Positions 1 to 6,811 are shown, counted from the stretch's first letter. The stretch: DNA of 12,095 nucleotides from Ferruginibacter sp. (GCA_025357775.1 JANXOQ010000095.1:1-12095), one strand, 5' to 3'. Notes: a model not told the origin generated them from the letters alone. A program made the numbers and translations.

Positions 1-982
1 CAGCAAGGGCTAAGGCTACAAAGCTGAGCCAATATATTTTTGAAAACCCAAATAGAATAATAAATAAACCAAAACCTGCAACTGCAAGTAGCGTTTTTAC
101 ACCTTGTTTTCTTTTAATAGGAAAGGCAAGTAATAATAAAACACTTATAAGTGCGCCAATATCCATACTTGCATTTAAAAAGCCATAGCCAACAGGGCCT
201 ACATGCAATACATTTTCTGCAATCTCTGGTATAAAAGCAACCGCACCGCCAAAGAGCACAGCAAATAAATCTAGCGATATAACCCCTAGCAATGGTTTAC
301 TATTCCATACAAAACGAAAACCATGTTTAATAGACTCTAACATTGGTTCTCTTACTAAAACATTTATAGGTGGTTTGGGTTTTATTTTAAATGCTAAAAA
401 TGTGGCAAAAGCCAATAGCATGGCACACACAAAATATGCGTTAGAAATGCCAGCGTATGCAATTAATAAACCACCAGTAGCATGACCTGTAATGGAAGAA
501 AATAAATAAGTAGATGAATTAATAGAAATAGCTCTAGAGAGTTGTGAGCGTGGTACAATTGCTGCTATCATACTACTTGCGGCTGGTGAGGCAAATGAGC
601 GTACAATACCTGTACAAAAAACTGCTAAAAGAATACAATATATTTTATTGTTAGGGAATAAATTAAACTGTGACATACTTACAATTGCCAATCCAATTGC
701 AATTAATACATAAAAAATATAAGTAGTAGAAAGTATTTTTTTCTTATCATGCGTATCTATATAATGCCCCGCATACATGGCAGAAATTACCGCAGGTAAA
801 AACTCTGTAAGCCCTGCCACACCAACCATATAAGTATTTGCTAGTTTAAATACTTGGTAAATTACAATTGTAGAAATCATACGAACCCCAAGAGTGTAAA
901 ATAATTTGGCACCAGAAAAATGCCAAAACTCTAGTGGTAAATTATTTTCCTCAGTTGCTAATTTATCTTCTTCTTTATTCAT
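1..982 (-). CDS. MFS exporter, EntS/MFS_3-like (3' end cut by window edge)
   Basis: The open frame starts at ATG 982-980 and runs without a stop to the left edge, giving 327 residues of a family usually about 400-430 long, so the C-terminal helices lie outside. The protein is very hydrophobic. It carries an MFS loop 2-3 signature (GHYIDTHDKKK, residues 72-82). The stretch VPRSQLSRAISINSST (143-158), followed by a glycine-rich helix (GHATGGLLIAYAG), is typical of the MFS_3/EntS-type family. A cytoplasmic loop around 200-230 (KPKPPINV...GFRFVW) separates the two halves. Such proteins work in the inner membrane as proton-coupled exporters of siderophores, drugs or other small molecules; the substrate cannot be read from sequence. 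It lies downstream of the folK/dnk operon on the same strand, across a 139-base gap, so it probably has its own promoter. The family call is firm, the substrate unknown. Confidence 0.85.
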   Translation of the reverse strand, partial: MNKEEDKLATEENNLPLEFWHFSGAKLFYTLGVRMISTIVIYQVFKLANTYMVGVAGLTEFLPAVISAMYAGHYIDTHDKKKILSTTYIFYVLIAIGLAIVSMSQFNLFPNNKIYCILLAVFCTGIVRSFASPAASSMIAAIVPRSQLSRAISINSSTYLFSSITGHATGGLLIAYAGISNAYFVCAMLLAFATFLAFKIKPKPPINVLVREPMLESIKHGFRFVWNSKPLLGVISLDLFAVLFGGAVAFIPEIAENVLHVGPVGYGFLNASMDIGALISVLLLLAFPIKRKQGVKTLLAVAGFGLFIILFGFSKIYWLSFVALALA

Positions 983-1046
983 TATTTGATATCAAAGATT
1001 TTTTAAATATTGCATCTAAAATTATTGCAAGATTTATTAATATTTT

Positions 1047-1054
1047 TAAAGTTA
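1047..1054 (-). promoter_or_regulatory. Possible -7 box for the MFS gene
   Basis: On the minus strand this reads TAACTTTA, a 7-of-8 match to the Bacteroidota -7 box TAnnTTTG. It would give a leader of roughly 60 bases before the ATG at 982. No convincing -33 TTTG is visible, so this is a weak candidate. Confidence 0.25.
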
Positions 1055-1075
1055 TTTTGTAGTCTTAATATATGT

Positions 1076-1113
1076 TTGCTATGGCTTAGCAATCCATAAT
1101 TTTAAAGCTTTAA
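1076..1113. other. Small hairpin plus 12-base palindrome after the dnk gene
   Basis: The arms TTGCTA (1076-1081) and TAGCAA (1087-1092) can form a 6-base stem with a 5-base loop. Next to it lies the perfect palindrome TTAAAGCTTTAA (1102-1113). Both sit just past the kinase stop at 1122. Neither is followed by a U-run in the minus direction, so a weak terminator or a protein site is possible but unproven. Confidence 0.25.
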
Positions 1114-1121
1114 TACTTTCT

Positions 1122-1754
1122 TTATGGAAGGGTAAGATAATGTTGTCCATTTTCATAGTCCTTATCTAGCGCATCAATTATTATTTTTAAATGCGCTGAA
1201 TTATCAATAAAGTCTGCATTAGACGCATCTACAAAAAGGGTTTTAATATTATGCTGTTTTATATATTGAGTATAGGTTTCTTGCAAACTAAATAAATAAT
1301 CGTTTGGTATATCTTGTTCATATTTCCTATTGCGCTGCTTAATATTTTCTTGTAATTTATTTACTGGTCTATGTAAGTAAATTAAAATATCTGGCTGTAA
1401 AATTTGTGGGTTTATAATTTCAAAAAGTTTTTGGTACAGTCTAAACTCTTCATCTGGCAAGTTTACTTTTGCAAACAATAAGCATTTAGTAAATAAATAA
1501 TCAGACACAGTTACTGTCTGAAACATATCTTTTGTTTGCAACAAATCTTTAAGCTGCTTATAACGCTCTGCCATAAAAAATAATTCAAGCGGAAAAGCAT
1601 ATTGCTGGGGGCTTTCATAAAATTTTGATAAAAAAGGATTTTCAGCAAATTCCTCTAAAATAAGCTTAGCATTGTAATGTGTACTTAATAAATTAGCAAG
1701 TGTTGTTTTACCTGCTCCAATATTCCCTTCTATTGTTATAAAATTGTAATTCAT
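1122..1754 (-). CDS. Deoxynucleoside kinase (dNK/dGK-dAK family)
   Basis: This enzyme phosphorylates deoxynucleosides, probably purine ones, to dNMPs in the cytoplasm for dNTP salvage. Starting at ATG 1754 the protein has 210 residues, normal for the bacterial family. The P-loop GNIGAGKTT is at residues 10-18, the acidic pair EE at 34-35, a SDY motif at 84-86 in the place of the family's DRS/ERS motif, and an Arg-rich LID (KQRNRKYE) at 139-146. The segment ENPFLSKFYESPQQYAFPLE is the usual substrate-pocket region. A start nine codons upstream would need GTG and adds hydrophobic residues before the P-loop strand; ATG 1754 places the P-loop as in relatives. The gene follows folK by 35 bases on the same strand and is the last gene of the operon that begins with the antitoxin. 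Substrate preference among dA, dG and dC cannot be settled by eye. Confidence 0.9.
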   Translation of the reverse strand: MNYNFITIEGNIGAGKTTLANLLSTHYNAKLILEEFAENPFLSKFYESPQQYAFPLELFFMAERYKQLKDLLQTKDMFQTVTVSDYLFTKCLLFAKVNLPDEEFRLYQKLFEIINPQILQPDILIYLHRPVNKLQENIKQRNRKYEQDIPNDYLFSLQETYTQYIKQHNIKTLFVDASNADFIDNSAHLKIIIDALDKDYENGQHYLTLP

Positions 1755-1789
1755 ATATATCAAAATAATAGCAAAAAGCACAAATATTA

Positions 1790-2269
1790 CTAAATCTTTT
1801 GCACATTTAGACTGTCTTTACAGCTTATGATTAACTCTTTTATAGTTCTATTAAGTAAGGGGTGTATTAATGTAGGAGCAAGTTCATTTAATGGAATAAG
1901 CACAAAGCGACGATTTTGAATTTCAGGATGAGGAACAATTAAATTTTTTGTATTAATAACTTCATTGTTGAAAAATAAAATATCTATGTCAATAATTCGA
2001 GGTGAATTTTTAAAAGTTCGTACCCTGCCCATCTTTTTCTCTATTGCTAATAAAGCTTTTAGCAGTGCTAGAGCAGTAAAATTTGTATCAATAACTATTA
2101 TTTGGTTTAAAAAATCTGGCTGGTTTTCATTACCCCAAGCAGCTGTAGCGTAAAAAGATGAAGCCCTGGTAACAGCACCAACTGTAGAAGCAATTATTGA
2201 GGTAGCATGTAGCAAAAGCTCCTTACTATTACCCATATTGCTACCAACTATAAGATAAGCTTTATTCAT
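1790..2269 (-). CDS. folK: 2-amino-4-hydroxy-6-hydroxymethyldihydropteridine diphosphokinase (HPPK)
   Basis: FolK transfers pyrophosphate from ATP to 6-hydroxymethyl-7,8-dihydropterin, a step of folate synthesis. The 159-residue length is typical. Visible motifs are GSNMG (9-13), the pterin-pocket stretch ENQPDFLNQ (48-56), the signature NSPRIIDIDIL (88-98) with the two Mg-binding Asp residues D94 and D96, PHP (113-115) and NRRFVLIPLNELAP (119-132). The start is close to the RES toxin stop: the toxin TGA is at 2274-2272 and the ATG at 2269 begins 2 bases later. A TTG at 2275 overlapping the stop as TTGA would add two residues (MN) and is a less likely alternative. Translation is probably coupled to the toxin gene. 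The adjacent deoxynucleoside kinase is a common partner of folK in Bacteroidota, as I recall it. Confidence 0.95.
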   Translation of the reverse strand: MNKAYLIVGSNMGNSKELLLHATSIIASTVGAVTRASSFYATAAWGNENQPDFLNQIIVIDTNFTALALLKALLAIEKKMGRVRTFKNSPRIIDIDILFFNNEVINTKNLIVPHPEIQNRRFVLIPLNELAPTLIHPLLNRTIKELIISCKDSLNVQKI

Positions 2270-2271
2270 AT

Positions 2272-2727
2272 TCAAATTGTAAAAAGCCTTTTATCGCTTC
2301 TAAATTGTTTTGTAGCAGCAATTTTTATTTTTTTAAAATCTGCATGCATAGGATTTATTAAAAAATTATGCTCATCATTTATTACAGCAGAAGGTACTTT
2401 TAGCAATAAGTTATTTTGAGATTTTATAAATTCATCCCCTATAAATTTTGTATAACTGTTATCAAATATCCAATCTTGTTTTAGTTTTGATATTTTTATT
2501 TCTTTCACTTCTGTAGCATTAGGCAAAGAAATACTCAGTAAAGATAATTCAATTGTAAAATCTTTAAACTGGCTATGCACCAGCATTTCAAGTACTGCTA
2601 ACGAAATATTTTCAGTTACATATAACATACCCAACCCCTTAGAATTCCATCTACCACCAAATAACTTTGCGCCAGTGCCAGAGAGATCTTTGCTATATTG
2701 TATGTTGCAAATTCTATATACTATCAT
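2272..2727 (-). CDS. RES-domain toxin of a type II toxin-antitoxin pair
   Basis: The 151-residue protein is a single RES domain, named for conserved Arg, Glu and Ser. Visible are R5 in VYRI, the GGRWNSKG block with R26, LYVTE followed by SLAVLEMLVH with E47, LLKVPSAVI with S113, FLINPMH (122-128) and a C-terminal SDKRLF similar to the family's DpRLF. Characterised members break down NAD+ (MbcT, a phosphorylase, and Res from Photorhabdus) or ADP-ribosylate PRPP synthetase (ParT), which stops growth. All the residues that name the family appear present, so the toxin looks intact. Its ATG overlaps the antitoxin TGA (ATGA, 2727-2724), the usual order for this family: antitoxin first, translationally coupled. 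Downstream it almost touches folK. The family call is strong; activity is inferred. Confidence 0.93.
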   Translation of the reverse strand: MIVYRICNIQYSKDLSGTGAKLFGGRWNSKGLGMLYVTENISLAVLEMLVHSQFKDFTIELSLLSISLPNATEVKEIKISKLKQDWIFDNSYTKFIGDEFIKSQNNLLLKVPSAVINDEHNFLINPMHADFKKIKIAATKQFRSDKRLFTI

Positions 2728-3176
2728 GCGAAAATACCATGTTGTATTCTACCCAATTCTGATAATACATTTTGTATACCATCGAAGGTAGATAACGATT
2801 GTACAGACAAATTACCTTCTAAAGAATATGGGTTTCTAATTATCCAACTATAAAAATTTTCGGGCTTGCCAAAAGTAATAATAGCCTCCTTTAATACTTT
2901 TTGAATAAGTGAAATACGCTCTCCATTTATAGGTGCAAAAGTACCATTGTTCTTTGCATAACGCTGCAAAGTACGCTCACTTATATGCAATATGCCTGCC
3001 CATTCTGCGTAGCTAAAAGGTATTTTATCTGCTAATTTTTTAAAATCGTTGTAAGAAAATTCGTTAGGTGAAGTACTCTTTTTTGCAATTTCATAATAGG
3101 CAGAAGGCTCATTTAACATATTTGTAGTTTCCCCTTCTTTATACTTAGTAGCTAATATTTTTTTTGCTTTTTTCAT
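2724..3176 (-). CDS. Xre/MbcA/ParS-type antitoxin (HTH + DUF2384)
   Basis: This is the antitoxin partner of the RES toxin. From ATG 3176 the protein is 150 residues. A variable N-terminus is followed by a Xre-like helix-turn-helix region at about 43-75 (FKKLADKIPFSYAEWAGILHIS, then ERTLQRYAK) and by the DUF2384 toxin-binding domain at about 86-150. That domain has the ERISLIQKV helix, GKPENFYSWI and the ending LSELGRIQHGIFA, which in related complexes reaches into the toxin active site. The frame stays open upstream to 3425, but the extra 83 codons give low-complexity Lys/Tyr/Cys-rich sequence antisense to the permease gene; MKKAKKIL at 3176 is the natural start. It probably represses its own operon, and thus folK and dnk as well; palindromes lie just upstream at 3204-3230. 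Confidence 0.9.
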   Translation of the reverse strand: MKKAKKILATKYKEGETTNMLNEPSAYYEIAKKSTSPNEFSYNDFKKLADKIPFSYAEWAGILHISERTLQRYAKNNGTFAPINGERISLIQKVLKEAIITFGKPENFYSWIIRNPYSLEGNLSVQSLSTFDGIQNVLSELGRIQHGIFA

Positions 3177-3203
3177 AATTGCGCCATTTGGCAACGAATA
3201 TAC

Positions 3204-3230
3204 GACACTTGTCACAATATTACAAATATT
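3204..3230 (-). promoter_or_regulatory. Candidate promoter/operator of the antitoxin-toxin-folK-dnk operon
   Basis: The 96-base gap between the divergent antitoxin and permease starts holds clustered symmetry. GACACTTGTC (3204-3213) has 4-base arms, TTGTCACAA (3209-3217) is a perfect palindrome around one base, and two AATATT words (3216-3221 and 3225-3230) are three bases apart. On the minus strand, CAAATATT at 3223-3230 reads AATATTTG, a 7-of-8 match to the -7 box TAnnTTTG, placing transcription about 40 bases before the antitoxin ATG. Palindromes over a promoter fit autoregulation by the antitoxin. No clear -33 box was found. Confidence 0.4.
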
Positions 3231-3272
3231 ATATAAACTTTTTCTTTTAGCTTTACAGCAAATTATTTGTTT

Positions 3273-4382
3273 ATGAAGTATAGTCAAGTTAAAGCAATGT
3301 TTGCTATAACGAAAGCAAGTTTGAGGTCTATTACAAGAAGTCCATCGGCGGTGGTATTTAGTTTTGTATTTCCATTTATTTTTATAATAGTATTTGGGTT
3401 TATTGGTGGTGGTAGCGGTATGCAATCGTATAAAATTGTATTAGCAGATGGAGCAGATACAACTAATGAATTATATACTTTATTAAAAAACACAGAAGGA
3501 GTAAAATTTCTAAAATATGATACTCCTCAAAAATTGAAAGAAGCTGTAGACAAAGGTAGAATTGGTGGAATTTTAAACATTACCAAAACGCCAAATTCCT
3601 CTTCACCTTATAGAGTAGATATTAAAAGCGCATCTTCAAGCAATGATATGTGGCCACAATTAAAAACATTATTGGAAAATGTAATAAATAAAGTAAGTGA
3701 TGCTAATTATAAAGACAGACCCAAATTTGCATTATTTGATTTTGATTTTAAAAGAGATATTTCTCAAATAAGAGAATACAAAACCATTGATTTTATACTA
3801 CCAGGGCAATTAGGGTTTTCCTTATTAAGTGCAGGCGTATTTGGCGTAGCATTTAGTTTTTTCAATTTAAGAAATCAACTAATATTAAAACGATTTTTTG
3901 CAACACCAATTAGTAGAACACATATTATATTAGGAGAGTGTTTTAGCAGGGTTATTTTTCAATTAATAACAGCAGTTGTTATTATTTTGGTTGGCAAATA
4001 TCTTTTTGGTTTTACACTTGTAAATGGTATCCAAACATTTTTTGAAATGATATTTCTTAGTTTTATTGGCTTAATAGTATTTATGGGGTTTGGTTTTATT
4101 GTAAGTGGCTTGGCAAAAAGCGATAGTACAATACCACCATTTGCTAATTTAATTACGCTGCCACAGTTTTTATTAGGAGGCACTTTTTTTTCAGTAACTG
4201 CTTTCCCTATATGGTTGCAACCTATTTCAAAAGCTTTGCCACTTACACATCTTAACACCGCTATGCGTGCAGTAGCTTTTGAGGGGCAAAACTTGTGGGA
4301 GGTAAAAAACGAAATTGGAATTTTATTGTTGTGGGCTGTAATTGTTTATGCTATTGCAATAAAAGTTTTTAAGTGGGAGTAA
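3273..4382 (+). CDS. ABC-2 type transporter permease, no adjacent ATPase
   Basis: This is an inner-membrane subunit of an ABC exporter, 369 residues from ATG 3273 (a TTG two codons earlier is less likely). The topology is typical of the long ABC-2 form: a short cytoplasmic N-terminus, TM1 at about 27-45, a periplasmic domain of about 125 residues (50-173), then five helices at about 174-197, 226-248, 256-280, 288-308 and 348-366. The stretch RFFATPISRTHIILGECFSR (208-227) matches the cytoplasmic coupling segment of the family, and the PPFANLITLPQFLLGGTFF region (288-306) is also characteristic. Members export drugs, lipids or polysaccharides, or act in Na+ efflux, and need an ATP-binding partner. 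None is present: the gene upstream is the divergent antitoxin and the one downstream is the SRPBCC-like gene, 3 bases away and probably cotranscribed. The substrate is unknown. Confidence 0.88.
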   Translation: MKYSQVKAMFAITKASLRSITRSPSAVVFSFVFPFIFIIVFGFIGGGSGMQSYKIVLADGADTTNELYTLLKNTEGVKFLKYDTPQKLKEAVDKGRIGGILNITKTPNSSSPYRVDIKSASSSNDMWPQLKTLLENVINKVSDANYKDRPKFALFDFDFKRDISQIREYKTIDFILPGQLGFSLLSAGVFGVAFSFFNLRNQLILKRFFATPISRTHIILGECFSRVIFQLITAVVIILVGKYLFGFTLVNGIQTFFEMIFLSFIGLIVFMGFGFIVSGLAKSDSTIPPFANLITLPQFLLGGTFFSVTAFPIWLQPISKALPLTHLNTAMRAVAFEGQNLWEVKNEIGILLLWAVIVYAIAIKVFKWE

Positions 4383-4385
4383 AAA

Positions 4386-4919
4386 ATGAATTATATGAAA
4401 ATGATAAAAGCTGTATTTTTTGTATTTGTAGGTTTAACAATTATGATAACACTTATTTCTCTATTAATACCTAGTAGAATTGTAACAGCCAGTGCGGTAA
4501 GTGTGCAAGCAGATTCTACAAAGTTATTTAGTGAAGTAAGTGAACTGAAAAATTGGAGACATTGGCATCCTGCTTTTAAAAATGACTCTTCGATTTTGAA
4601 TTTTACCAGTAGCAAAAATGAGTTAAACGATATAGCAACTTGGGAGCAAAATGGTAAAGCATACCAAATGGTTGTAACAGAAAAAAAATATCCTCTTGTA
4701 AAAATTAATATACAAGCCAAATGAGAAAAAGATGTAGAAAATGTATTTACACTAATGCCTGTAATGGAGCAAGGTAATATGCAAGTACAATGGCAAGCAG
4801 TAACCAATCTAAAATGGTATCCTTGGGAAAAATTTAGCGGAATTTTTCTAGAAAAAATGGCAGGAGCTGGCAACGAAGAAGCACTCAAATCATTAAAATC
4901 TTTTGTAGAAGGAAAATAA
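4386..4919 (+). pseudogene. Membrane-anchored SRPBCC-like protein, interrupted by in-frame TGA
   Basis: Read through one TGA at 4722-4724, this is a 177-codon frame ending at TAA 4917-4919. The N-terminus has one membrane helix (about residues 7-28) followed by a SRPBCC/START-like domain: VSVQADSTKLFSEVSELKNWRHWHPAF (about 38-64) is the typical first strand and helix with the Trp-rich loop. After the stop the same frame continues with EKDVENVFTLMP, then VQWQAVTNLKWYPWEKFSGIF and LEKMAGAGNEEALKSLKSFVEGK, which is the C-terminal helix expected of the family. As written, a 112-residue protein without the last third would be made, unlikely to fold. Other genes here end in TGA and use TGG for Trp, so a code change is not indicated. 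The gene starts 3 bases after the permease stop. A recent nonsense mutation or a sequence error is the simplest reading; readthrough is the alternative. SRPBCC membership is moderately sure. Confidence 0.75.
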
Positions 4920-4921
4920 AT

Positions 4922-5845
4922 TTATTTTAAAAATTTTAAGTTTCTTTTTATACCTGCAAATTTGCTTCTCTTTAGTGGAGATTTACTAAATACAATTTTA
5001 AATTTTTCTTCTGTTAGTTCATTCCAGTCGTTAGTTGAAAAATGTAGTAACTCATTTATTGGCTTAAAACCTTCTACATTATTAGGTTTGCTAAATCTAT
5101 TCCATGGGCATACATCTTGGCAGGCATCACATCCAAACATCCAATTATCAAATTGCCCTTTCATTTTAGAAGGTATCAATGCATCTTTTAGTTCTATAGT
5201 AAAGTATGAAATACACTTACTTCCATCTATTACTTTATTAGGCAAAATTGCCTCTGTAGGGCATTCATCTATACATTTTGTACAGGTGCCACAATAATCT
5301 TTTATACCTGCTTCATCCGCTAACAATTCTACATCTACAATTAGCGATGCAATAAAAAAAAATGAGCCTTGTTTTTTATTGATGAGGTTTCCATTTTTAC
5401 CCACCCAACCTAAACCAGCTTTCTGAGCCCATGCACGCTCAAGCACAGGTGCACTATCTACAAACCCACGCCCATGTATTTCGCCTATTTTCTCTTGCAA
5501 TAAAATGAAAAAATGGTTTAATTTTTCTCTAATTACTTCATGGTAATCTTTACCATAAGCATATTTAGAAATTTTAGGAGCAGTACTATTTTGTGCTTCT
5601 TGCGGAAAATAATTTACAAGTAATGTAATTACAGATTTTGCACCTGGCACCAATTTAGTAGGGTCAGTACGTAGGTCAAAGTGGTTTTCCATATAATGCA
5701 TATTACCATGCATTCCTTTACCAAGCCATGTTTCAAGGCGGCGAGCATCATCATCTAAAAACCCAGCCTTAGCTATGCCACAAAAATCGAAACCCAATAA
5801 TGTGGAAGTGTCTTTTACGATTTTTGTATGTGTAACAGCATTCAA
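4922..5845 (-). CDS. queG: Epoxyqueuosine reductase
   Basis: QueG carries out the last step of queuosine synthesis, reducing epoxyqueuosine to queuosine in the wobble position of GUN-anticodon tRNAs, with a cobalamin cofactor and two [4Fe-4S] clusters. Length is 307 residues, near the usual size. Seen are the N-terminal LGFDFCGIAKA (17-27), the cofactor/active-site block VDSAPVLERAWAQKAGLGW (129-147) with the expected catalytic D130, the first Cys cluster YCGTCTKCIDECP (C185, C188, C191, C195), C211, and the second cluster FGCDACQDVCPWN (C239, C242, C246). The end, RSKFAGIKRNLKF, fits the family tail. No ATG exists between the upstream stop (5857) and residue 45; TTG at 5845 is the best start, since an ATG at 5841 is out of frame. 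It converges with the SRPBCC-like gene, with 2 bases between stops. Confidence 0.95.
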   Translation of the reverse strand: MNAVTHTKIVKDTSTLLGFDFCGIAKAGFLDDDARRLETWLGKGMHGNMHYMENHFDLRTDPTKLVPGAKSVITLLVNYFPQEAQNSTAPKISKYAYGKDYHEVIREKLNHFFILLQEKIGEIHGRGFVDSAPVLERAWAQKAGLGWVGKNGNLINKKQGSFFFIASLIVDVELLADEAGIKDYCGTCTKCIDECPTEAILPNKVIDGSKCISYFTIELKDALIPSKMKGQFDNWMFGCDACQDVCPWNRFSKPNNVEGFKPINELLHFSTNDWNELTEEKFKIVFSKSPLKRSKFAGIKRNLKFLK

Positions 5846-5901
5846 AATAAAAAATTATTAAATTAAAATTGAACCTGATAGTATTATAGAATTAATACTT
5901 T

Positions 5902-5924
5902 TTAACTCTAAAGATTAGAGTTAA
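5902..5924. repeat. Perfect 9-base inverted repeat upstream of queG
   Basis: The arms TTAACTCTA (5902-5910) and TAGAGTTAA (5916-5924) pair perfectly around the 5-base loop AAGAT, and a third copy, TTAACTC, follows at 5930-5936. The element lies in the 148-base gap between the barrel-protein gene and queG, both minus strand. No U-run follows in the minus direction, so an operator or leader structure for queG fits at least as well as a terminator of the upstream gene. Only the symmetry itself is certain. Confidence 0.5.
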
Positions 5925-5993
5925 TAAACTTAACTCAACGTTGCACAGGCTGTACATTAATTATTAATATAAAATGAAGACACAAAAATTGAA

Positions 5994-6794
5994 TTAAAAT
6001 TTAATGTCATAACCAACCAATGCTATTACTTCAAAATAGCCAAAATGATGCGACGCTCTGTTACCTTTAGTAGTTTCAGTATTTACCAAAGCATTTAAAT
6101 AGTTTACATAACCAGATTTTACAGTGGTTTCTAAAAACCATCTTTTACTAAAATAATATCTTGCACCAGCTTCAGCACTTATGTTAAACCCCGACACATG
6201 AAAATTATTATTAAAACGGTTACCACGGTATGTAAAATCTGTACGAGGTATATTTATACCAGCACCTGCTTTCCAAATAAAAGTAAAAAGCGGTCTTGTA
6301 TTGGCTTTATTCTTCATCAAAGTATTTTGTTGCACATAGTTAATATGCAACAAATTTCCACCATCAGTATGTTCAAAATGTAAGAATGTGGCTGGGTTTA
6401 AAATACTATCACCATCTACAAGTTTGCCATCAATAGTACCTTGTACATTTACTTTTTGCCCATCGGTAACAACGTATTTTATATGGTCAAAATTTATTTC
6501 TATTGCACGAGTCTTTTTTTCATTTAAATAAAAACCCATTCTATAATTATATTGTGGAATAGAAATTTGCGTTGGCACTTTATATATAGCATCAAAGTCT
6601 GGTTTATCAGCAGCTTTGGCATTTATTAAAGTAAAATTATCGCCGTTGGCTAGTCTAAAATTAATATCACTCTTTGTATACCATTCTCTATTGTAGCCCC
6701 ACTGTATATACATTCCTTTAAACCATTTTCCTTTTTGTGCAAAAGAAAAATGTGAAAATGTTAAAATAAGTAAGGCAAGAAATATTTTTTTCAT
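5994..6794 (-). CDS. Putative outer-membrane beta-barrel protein, function unknown
   Basis: The 266-residue protein begins with a clear Sec signal peptide (MKKIFLALLILTFSHFSFA, probable cleavage A19-Q20). ATG 6794 is preferred; a GTG six codons upstream would only lengthen the n-region. The mature part alternates polar and hydrophobic or aromatic residues, for example YIQWGYNREWYTKSDINF (29-46) early on and the terminal strands ARYYFSKRWFLETTVKSGY and HHFGYFEVIALVGYDIKF. It ends in Phe, the C-terminal signal read by the BAM machinery. It resembles small barrel proteins common in Bacteroidota, whose roles are mostly unknown. It is divergent from the M42 peptidase gene and has its own -7 box at 6812-6819. 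A porin, a structural role or a secretion accessory role are all possible; nothing in the sequence chooses among them. Confidence 0.8.
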   Translation of the reverse strand: MKKIFLALLILTFSHFSFAQKGKWFKGMYIQWGYNREWYTKSDINFRLANGDNFTLINAKAADKPDFDAIYKVPTQISIPQYNYRMGFYLNEKKTRAIEINFDHIKYVVTDGQKVNVQGTIDGKLVDGDSILNPATFLHFEHTDGGNLLHINYVQQNTLMKNKANTRPLFTFIWKAGAGINIPRTDFTYRGNRFNNNFHVSGFNISAEAGARYYFSKRWFLETTVKSGYVNYLNALVNTETTKGNRASHHFGYFEVIALVGYDIKF

Positions 6795-6811
6795 TTTAAT
6801 AGAATTACTCA

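Noticed and set aside
3177..3425. N-terminal extension of the antitoxin frame (open to 3425)
   Set aside because: The extra residues are Lys/Tyr/Cys-rich low-complexity sequence antisense to the start of the permease gene, and the antitoxin domain starts naturally at ATG 3176.
3959..4258. 99-codon minus-strand frame inside the permease gene
   Set aside because: It is fully contained within well-supported coding sequence and its translation is Pro/Lys/Ile-rich without a motif.
4391..4888. 165-codon minus-strand frame opposite the interrupted SRPBCC-like gene
   Set aside because: Its translation is Ser/Phe/Thr-rich with no recognisable domain, while the plus strand on both sides of the TGA gives clear protein sequence.
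4386..4919. Reassigned UGA code in this genome
   Set aside because: The antitoxin and toxin genes end in TGA at the expected places, and Trp is encoded by TGG throughout, so the standard code applies.
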